From UBA1756 sp045130235 (lineage in GTDB: Bacteria > Bacteroidota > Bacteroidia > Bacteroidales > WCHB1-69): a stretch of DNA of 64,000 nt. Shown one piece after another: positions 51,101-60,100 of this stretch. Made by a program: the position numbers and the translations under genes. Below the pieces are notes generated by a model that was given only the letters and a program-made list of their open reading frames with translations, was not told where the DNA came from and did no database searches. The stretch lies in assembly GCA_045130235.1 (NCBI GenBank), contig JBGUPJ010000026.1, positions 15,186 through 79,185 of the forward strand. Direction: 5' to 3'. How positions within the stretch are numbered: the first letter of the stretch is position 1; each line of letters opens with the position of its first letter.

Positions 51101-54100
51101 GCATAGGAAGTACAAGAAGTAGCATTTTGTCCTTTTCCACCCACATTCACATACAGATGGTCAATACCGGTAAGATCAATCGTACCCGTCATATATCCAC
51201 CTGAACCGGGGGTATAGGTTGAACCGCTATAATAGCCGTAACCGCCCTGTGCACCATACACATGCAGTTCAGCAGTGGTAGCGTCGGCCGGGATATCCAG
51301 CACTTGCTCACCACCTGTGTAATTGAAGGGGTGGGTTTCGGTCGCAACGCTGATGTGTTCCACCTGTACATAGAAGGTGGTATCGGAATTGATAGCAGGA
51401 GTGGTGAAAGTAGCGCCCTCGCCAATACGCTGTGTACATGCGGGATCGGCATACCAGCGATAGATATAATCGTCGCCCTCATAACCAACAGCAGTGAGGG
51501 TAGTCGTACTACCGCAGGCCACCTCAGTATTGCCGCTGATCAACGGAGCTGCCATCGGTGCGTTGATGATGAGGGTGGCAGTAGTGGCATCTAGGTTACC
51601 GCAATCATCGCGGTACTGGCGGGTCACAGTATAGCTGCCCGTGCCGAGGATTTCACGCTCTTGAGCAGAGAGGGTATAAGTAACCAGGTTCTCGCTCCAT
51701 TCGGTGGTGATACTGGTTCCAATAGTCCAGCGGTATTCCACGTTGCCACCGCCAACAGCGGCCGCATTGGAAGCGAGCGTTATCTCATAATCAGACTGGC
51801 AAACGTTCATGTTGGCGATTTCACCAGCAGAAGGAGTAGCCAGTGAGTTGACGTTAACCGTTTCTGTAGAAGAACAACCCGCTGCATTAGTAGCAGTCAC
51901 GGCATATCCACCAGCTCCCACAGTGATGTCGGCTGTATGTTCGCCGGTGTTCCATGAATAAGTATCAGCACCTGAAGCGGTAAGAGTAACTGTACCGTTA
52001 GGACATACCATCGGGTTCTCGGGAGAGATTCCCACCGTAGGATTCACTCTAACAGTATAATCCAGGATAGCGGGACAGTCGTGTGAGTCGTCCGTTACCG
52101 TAACGGTATAGGTTGTAGTTTGCGTCGGGGCAACGGTGATGTTGGAAGTAGTCTCTCCAGTTGACCATACCATATCTCCCACAGCTTGTACAGTAAGTCT
52201 CAAGTAATTATTATAGGTATCGGTAGTATTCGCACTATACGGCAAGGATGTCAACGGATTTCCATAGCTGTCATTCCAGAAAGCGATTGCGCGACTTGAA
52301 CCGGTATTATATGAGGCAAAATAGTTGCTACAACTCCATGACAAGTAGGGAACATTAGTACCCAACAACAAATTGCTCACACCATCATATACAAATGGAG
52401 TGGTCAAATGGATATTATACCAACCTGAGCTGCTACCATTAGGAAGCGTCACATTGTCGGCCACCACATCAGAGGCTGACATCAACACCCAATCAGACGT
52501 ACTTGAGAAAGATGACTTATTGGTATGTTTCATATACAGTGTAACTCCTGTTCTCTGCTGGGCATAACTTTCAAGATAGAATGCGATGTCAGTGATGACA
52601 CATGCGCCACCAATTTCAGCTGCGGTATAGATCTGTTCAGAAGAACTATAGTAGTAGCAACTGTTGCCAGGCACGTAGTATGATGAGGATTCATAGGAGC
52701 CGATGTAAACATCTCTGCTTTGGCTTCCGCCGGAGAGTGACAGTGTCACTTCGGTACCAGGTTCCACGCATTCGCCGTTGTCGTTGGCCGAGAGCGTCAC
52801 CTCAGGAGCATCCACAGAGATGGAGGTGCCACGTACAACGCCGCAGGAGCCATTAGTGGCTGTAACGGTATAGGTCATAGTATGGCCGGGGGTAACCTCG
52901 TGGGTGAGTTCAGTAGTGGTTGTACCATCGCTCCACTCGTAAGAGGTAATATCGGCAGAGGGGTTCTGAATCGTCAGCACCACGGGGGCGCTGCCAGCAC
53001 AGTAGGTTTCGGAAGAAGCTGTGAGTGTGAAACTCGGAGCCGGTTGCGGGTTAAGTGTCACCTCAGCTACCGCTGACGGGCAGTAATCTGAAGCCATACC
53101 CAGCAAAGTGATACGGGCGTAGCCGTTGCCGGTGTGGCCTGTCTCGTTTGTTCCGTCGGGAGCGGGGAAAGATTGGTCTCCAGCGATCAATTGGGCATCG
53201 GAAAGTTGGCTGCTGACATAGCCGGAACCGCCGCCGCCGGCAGCATTGACTGCACCGCCAGAACCGCCGCCGTACCAGCCGCCGCCGCCACCGCCGCCAG
53301 ACCAACCGCCAGTGCCACCTGTTTGGTCACCACCCTGGCCGAAGGAACCGGAGAATGAATAGTTTGAGCCAGTACCTGCTGAGCCACCAGCAAGCTGAGT
53401 GCCGCCGTAGCCGCCAGAATAACCAGAGTACACATTGGCTCCCATTGTTCCGCTGAGACCACCGCCAACGCCACCATAGGCGTAGGGATAAGAGCTAGAG
53501 GTACCTGAGCCGCCGCCGGCACCAGCTACAACCAGCACTGCGGAAGTGTTATTGGAGAGTGACGAAAGCAGACCTTGGGCTGTAGCAATGTGGGTTGCGC
53601 CACCACCAGCTGCCGAAACATAGCTGCCATCGCCACCGGTTGACGAACCACCTCCATTGTAACCGCCGGAACATGTGAAGGCAGATGTAGTGGAGGAGCT
53701 AGTACCCTTGCCGCCAACATAAACATATAAAGACTGATTGGGGGTAACGCTCACGGTTCCTTTTGCATATCCGCCATTACCTCCCGGCGTTAAATAGGAG
53801 GATTGATAGCTGGCATCACCACCCTGTGCGCCCCAAACCTCAAGCATGACGCTGGAAACGCCAGCGGGCACATGGTAAACTTGAACATCACCCGTATAAT
53901 CGAAATCAATAGGTTCAGACGAAACACCAGCCACACTACGCACATAGTAAGTGGCAGGGTTGTTGACCGTAGGAGTATAGGTAGTACCGGTAAATTCGAC
54001 CACGCTGAAGCTGGGATCGGTACTCCACTGGTACTGATAACCAGCTTCGGGGTTGACAACCACCAATTCGGAGGGTTCGTCCACGCAAGCCGAGCGCACC

Positions 54101-57100
54101 TCCACCACCGGAGCAGGCATCTGGTTCACCGTAATGGTGACCGGCTTCAACTCAGACGGGCAGTTGTCTTGTACAAAATAGTAAGGAGTGATACGGGCGT
54201 AGCCGTTGCCGGTATGACCAGTTTCTGTGCCGCCACCAGGAGCGGTGAATGAGGTATTACCAGCAATCGTCTGTGCGTCAACCAAATAACAAGAAGCAGG
54301 CACGGTATAACCTGAAGGCGCGTAGGATGCCGAAGCTGCGGTCCACACATAGCCGGAGCCGCCGCCGCCATATCTACCGTCGGAGTCGGAGTCGTTGTCG
54401 TATGCGCCGCCGCCGCCGTACCAGCCGCCGCCGCCACCACCACAGGAGTAGTTGTAGGCGTTTCCACCTTGTCCGAACGTACCCTGCGTTGAGGCAATTG
54501 AGTTCCATGAGATTCCACCTTGCGTTTGTGTAGCACCACCGCCACAACGGTTACTACCCGTAATATAAGTGCCATCTGTATAGTTATAGTAACCATCGCC
54601 GCCATATAAACCGCCGCCGCAACCAGCAGGATAAGTGCTTCCATAAGAAACGCCTGCTCCGCCGCCGCCGCCGGCCACGATGATACGGTCATAGAGGGTG
54701 TTGCCATTGACACGGATGTCGGTTGCACCGCCACCGCCACGGCCGCTGCTCACGCCAGCGCCACCACCGTTATAACCTGCAGTGGTGCTCGCGGTGCCAG
54801 CTCCACCCACATACACATTAAGCGTATTCACACCCTCAAGATTAGATAGAGTTCCAACAGAATAGCCTCCTAATCCGCCGGTGTATGAGCTGTAAGTGCC
54901 GCCTTGAGCGCCCCAGACTTGGAGCAAGAGCTGAGTAGCATTGGAAGGAACATCATAAGTATAAGCCCCATAACTACTGAAATTCTGAGGTGTACCAACT
55001 TCCATGTGTTCATCAGACACCTGCAGGTAGTAGGTAGTAGTAGCGTCAAGAACCGGAGTGGTGAACTCCTCGCCTTCATATACGAGGTTCTGACCTGCCG
55101 GGTCGGAGTACCAACGATAATGGAGGTTATCGCTGTTGACAGAGGAAGAAGCAGTAAGGGTAGTATTCTGTCCGCAGAAAATAGTAGTGACACCCTGCAC
55201 AGTGGGAGCCGCCATCGGCGGGTTGATGGTGAGGGTGCCCGTAGCGGTGCCCGTATTGCCGCAAGCATCGCTGAACTCACGCGACACATTGAAAGTGCCG
55301 GTGCCGAGCGTGGTGCGGTTGGCCTCCGTAAGGGTATATTCAGGATTCTCGCTCCACCCAGTGGTGATACTGGTGCCGATAGTCCAGCGGTACTGCACAT
55401 TGCCGCCGCCGACAGCGGCCGCATTGGAAGCGAGCGTAATTTCATAATCAGACTGGCAGACTTCCATGGTAGCGATTTCGCCAGCGGAGGGAGCTGCCAA
55501 AGAATTCACCGTAACGGTACTTGTGGCATAGCAGCCATCTGCATTTGTGGCCGTCACCGTATAAGTGCCTGCATTCACAGTATTTTGAGCGACCTGAACG
55601 CCGTTGCTCCAAGCGTAGTTATCGGCAGTCGAAGCAGTGAGGGTGATGGTACCGCCAGGGCATACCATCGGGTTCTCGGGAGTGATTTGCACGGTAGGAT
55701 TTACTCTCACAGTATAATCCATAATAGCAGGACAGCTGTGTGAGCCGTCCGTCACCGTAACGGTATAGGTCGTAGATTGCGTCGGGTCAACGGTGATGCT
55801 GGAAGTAGTCTCTCCAGTTGACCATACCACATCTCCAATAGCTTGTACAGAAAGTCTTATATAATTATTATAGGTATCGGTATTATTCGCACTATACGGC
55901 AAAGAAGTCAACGGATTTCCATCGCCGTCATTCCAATAACAGAGAGCACGACTTGAACCGGTATAATAAGAGGCAAAATAGTTGCTACAGCTATATGAAG
56001 TATAGGGAACATAAACACCCAACAACAAATTGCTCACGCCATCGTATACAAACGGAGTGGTCAAGTGGATATTATACCAACCTGAGCTGCTACCATTAGG
56101 AAGCGTAACATTGCTGGCCACCTCATCAGAGGCTGACATCAACACCCAATCAGACTCACTTGAGAAAGATGCCTTATTGGTATGTTTCATATACAATGTA
56201 ACTCCTGTTCTCTGCTGGGCATAACTATCAAGATAAAATGCAATGTCAGTGATGACACATGCGCCACCAATTTCATTTGCCGTATAGATCTGTTCAGTAG
56301 AACTGTAATTGTAGCAACTGTTTTGGGGCACGTAGTATGATGTGGTCTCATAAGAGCCGATGTAAACATCTCCGCTTTGGCTACCACCAGTGAGTGATAA
56401 TGTCACTTCGGTACCAGGTTCCACACATTGACCGTTATCGTCGGCTGAGAGTGTCACGTCGGGGGCATCCACTATAATTTGTACATGATGAGGTGTGCCA
56501 CAGCCACTATTGAAGGCGGTAACCGTATAGGTGGTGGTGGCACCGGGTATGACTTCGTGTGACAAACCACCGCCAGTATATCCATCGCTCCACTCATAGC
56601 GGATAATATCTGCGGATGGGTTGCTGATAGTAAGAGTCACAGGACTCTGGTTGCAGGAGCTTTGCGAAGAAGCGGAGAGAGAGAATGTCGGAGCCTGTTC
56701 GAGGTTGACAGGAACAGCAGTAATAGCTGACATACAAGCCGCAGACGCGCCGAAGGTGATACGGGCATAGCCGTTACCAGAATGACCTGTCTCGGTAGAA
56801 CCGCTAGGTGATGTGAAAGAATAGTCACCTGAAATGGTCTGGGCATCAGCTAAGTTTCCGATATAGCCGCTGCCACCGAATCCTTGCATAGTCGTAGTAC
56901 TGTTATTCTGCGCATATGCGCCGCCGCCGTACCAGCCGCCGCCGCCGCAAGCGCCCATAGCATGATTGGTATGGCCACCCGTTGTGGACACACCATAGCC
57001 GAAGCCGCCATCGTAAAGAGTAGCATAGCCATCACTGTTGTTCAGGGCAGTACCCGCTGCGTTCTGGGTGCCGCCGTACGCACCTGAGCCGACAGTACCA

Positions 57101-60100
57101 CCGCCAGCGGTACCAGCGCCATATTCTGCGCCACCGCCACCACCTGCCACAATCAGACGACCATTGTAGGAGGCTGAAGTACGGACATAGCGGTTGTAGG
57201 CATCCAAAGTACAGTCGCCACCAACGGTAGAGATATCGGTAGCACCGCCACCGGTACCGAGGTGGTCGCCTGAACCACCGTAATTATATTCATTGGTAAC
57301 GCCGCCGCCACCGTTCCATCCGCCAAGCACGTTATAGGAACCCGTTTGACCGGCGCCACCCACGTACACGTAAAGGGTCTGACCGGGGGTCACGGTAGCT
57401 GTTCCGATGGAATAGCCACCCTTACCACCTGCCACGCCATGATAAGCGGAGCTGCCGCCCTGGGCGCCCCACACTTCGAGAACAGCGGATGTGGTACCTG
57501 CGGGCACCGTCACGGTCTGCACAGAACCCGTATAACCGAAATCTACCACCGGGTGCATAGAGCCGCTATAGGCACGCACGTAATAGGTGGTATTGTTTTG
57601 AATATTGTTGACAGTATAGCTCACGCCTTCATGCAGCGGATCGCCATCGCATGATGCATTATCCCACCAGCCATAGTTGACTCCTTCCACAGCATTGGTG
57701 ACGGTGAGGGTAACATCCTGACCGGGGCATGCATTGTTGACCTCCACCACTGGAGTAGCCGGGAACGCACCCACAGGAAGGGTGAACGATGCCGCACTAG
57801 AATAAGAATACACAGGAGCAATATGATAGGAGATACGGGCATAGCCATTACCCGAACGTCCTGTCATCGTACCACCGCTGGGATCAGGCATTGTGGTGTT
57901 ACCTGCAATAGTTTGAGCATTGGTAAGGATCGAGCTCACATAACCTGAGCCGCCGCCACCACCGCGGTCATCATCGCCACTGCCATCGGGATAGACACCG
58001 CCGCCGCCGTACCAGCCGCCGCCGCCAGCACCACCATAACCACTCGAATAGTACAAGCCGGAACCACCCTGTCCGAAGTAACCGGAATTACCGTTTCCTC
58101 CTGTTCCACCAGCGGACTGAGTACCGCCGCCGCCACCGCTACCATAGTATTCCGATGATGAACCTCCGTTTGTTCCACCGCCATACATACCATATTTAGA
58201 CGATGATCCATCAGAGCCACCGCCACCAGCCACCATCAGCACATCGCTCTGATAAGATTCCAACGAAGAAAGAACTCCACTACGGGTGGCGATATGAGTC
58301 GCACCGCCACCGCCATTATACGTTGAACGGCTTCCGCCTCCGTTATAACCACCAGAAGTTCCTCCCGTATTACCAGATCCACCCACACACACATAGAGAG
58401 TTTGTACAGATGTGGCATCCAACGTACCTACTGAATAACCGCCCTTACCTCCATAAGTGGTGCTCGAACGGTAACCTCCCTGTGCTCCCCAGCACTCCAG
58501 TGTCAACGATTGCACACCGCTGGGGACACTGTAGGTTTGCATTCCTCCTGTATAGGAGAAATTCTGTACTCCATCCACACCTGGTTGCGCCATACAGGCT
58601 GACCTGCAATAGACGATAGCAGGCTGGTCGGTGACAACGAATGAATAGGTTGGACCCGAGCCCACCTGGTTGGTGCAGTTGGCATCAGAGTACCAGTAGT
58701 ATTCAGAAAATTCGCCATTGGCCGTCAGCGTGACGTTTTGACCGCACACCAGATTGTTGAGATCGGCATTAGCCGTGATGGTCGGTGCAGGAATTGTACC
58801 CGGACACTGGCGAGCAAAAGAGACATAATCATCACAGTCCGACTCCTCGGTATTACCCGTATAAGGAATCACCCAAAGATAGTGGGCACCATAGCTCAAG
58901 TCTGACAAGACTTGGGAAGTGGAGGTCGTACTATATGTATAGTTAGTGGGTCTTTCAGGAGTACTACTCAAATAAATATGGTAACCTGTCACGCCACTCA
59001 TAGCTGACCATGTAGCCGTTGTAGAGCTCGAGTTAATGGTCGAACCATTCACAGGAGATGAAACGGTGGGACAAGCAGGCGGAGCGACAAATGTTAGGCG
59101 CATACAAGGAATGGGGGCAGAGGGGTAATCAACCGGAGCTGAATCAAAAGGATATGAGCCATAACCACTATCAGAATAGGTACCTTTTGAATCAGTGGTG
59201 TAACTAGAGGAGACCACATACTGTCCTCCGCTACAACTCCACGAACTACCATCCCTACATACTCTAACCACCAGACCACCATTAGACGAGTTATAGGTGA
59301 AATCTGTTGAAAAGCTATAATTATTCCAAGTTGACGAGCTTACCGTTGGAGATATCGAACTGGCATAGTAACAGCTAGTCCATCCCGTATTAATCCAGTC
59401 ATATTCAGTCCAAGAATTGTAGGAGTTGTTCAAATCGATATGAGCATTTGTCACGGTCACACCAGGAGTAGCTGAACACAAGAATGCACAAGCGGTAATG
59501 GTTGACCCATTTGTCAATCCTGCCAACGTACCATTTGCGAATCTGAACTCCCAACGAGAGTCGTGGTAACAAGTATAATATAATGCATAAGAATCTTCGC
59601 AGGTAGCACTACCCGACGTATAGCCGTCAGCATAAGTATAGGGGTCCACGTAAATGGGGAAGATACGGTCGGGGTTGTTGAGCCACTGTACAGGGATGAG
59701 GAAGCGCACTTTGACGGTGCCATTGCTCTGAACGACATCGTACTGTACCTCCAACTTATGGCCGTCCCACTCTTCAGCCAGCGGCTTGCCGTTCTTATCA
59801 TGACGAGTAGCCATAGTACCCATCTCCACATCCTTCATAATATCATCGTAAGTGAAGTAGCCATCGTAAATAGAAACCTGTTTGAATGCAAGGCCGGTCT
59901 TGCCATTCGGGAGTTTCACCTCGAAGGAGTTGGCGGTGAAGTCGCCTGCCACACGCTTGCCATCAACGGTCAGATAGCAGCCTGCGGGAAGCACCAGTTC
60001 CTGCTCGGCCATGAGATAGCCAGAATTGGCGTTCTGATAGGCTGACTTATTGTTAATCCAATAACCGGTTTCAACACCAGCGCCCATCTGCACCCATTCC

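Noticed and set aside
43825..58575. Collagen-like interpretation of the glycine-rich domains
   Set aside because: There is no sustained Gly-X-Y period. Glycine runs alternate with conserved aromatic motifs such as GGWYGGG, as in ALK-type domains.
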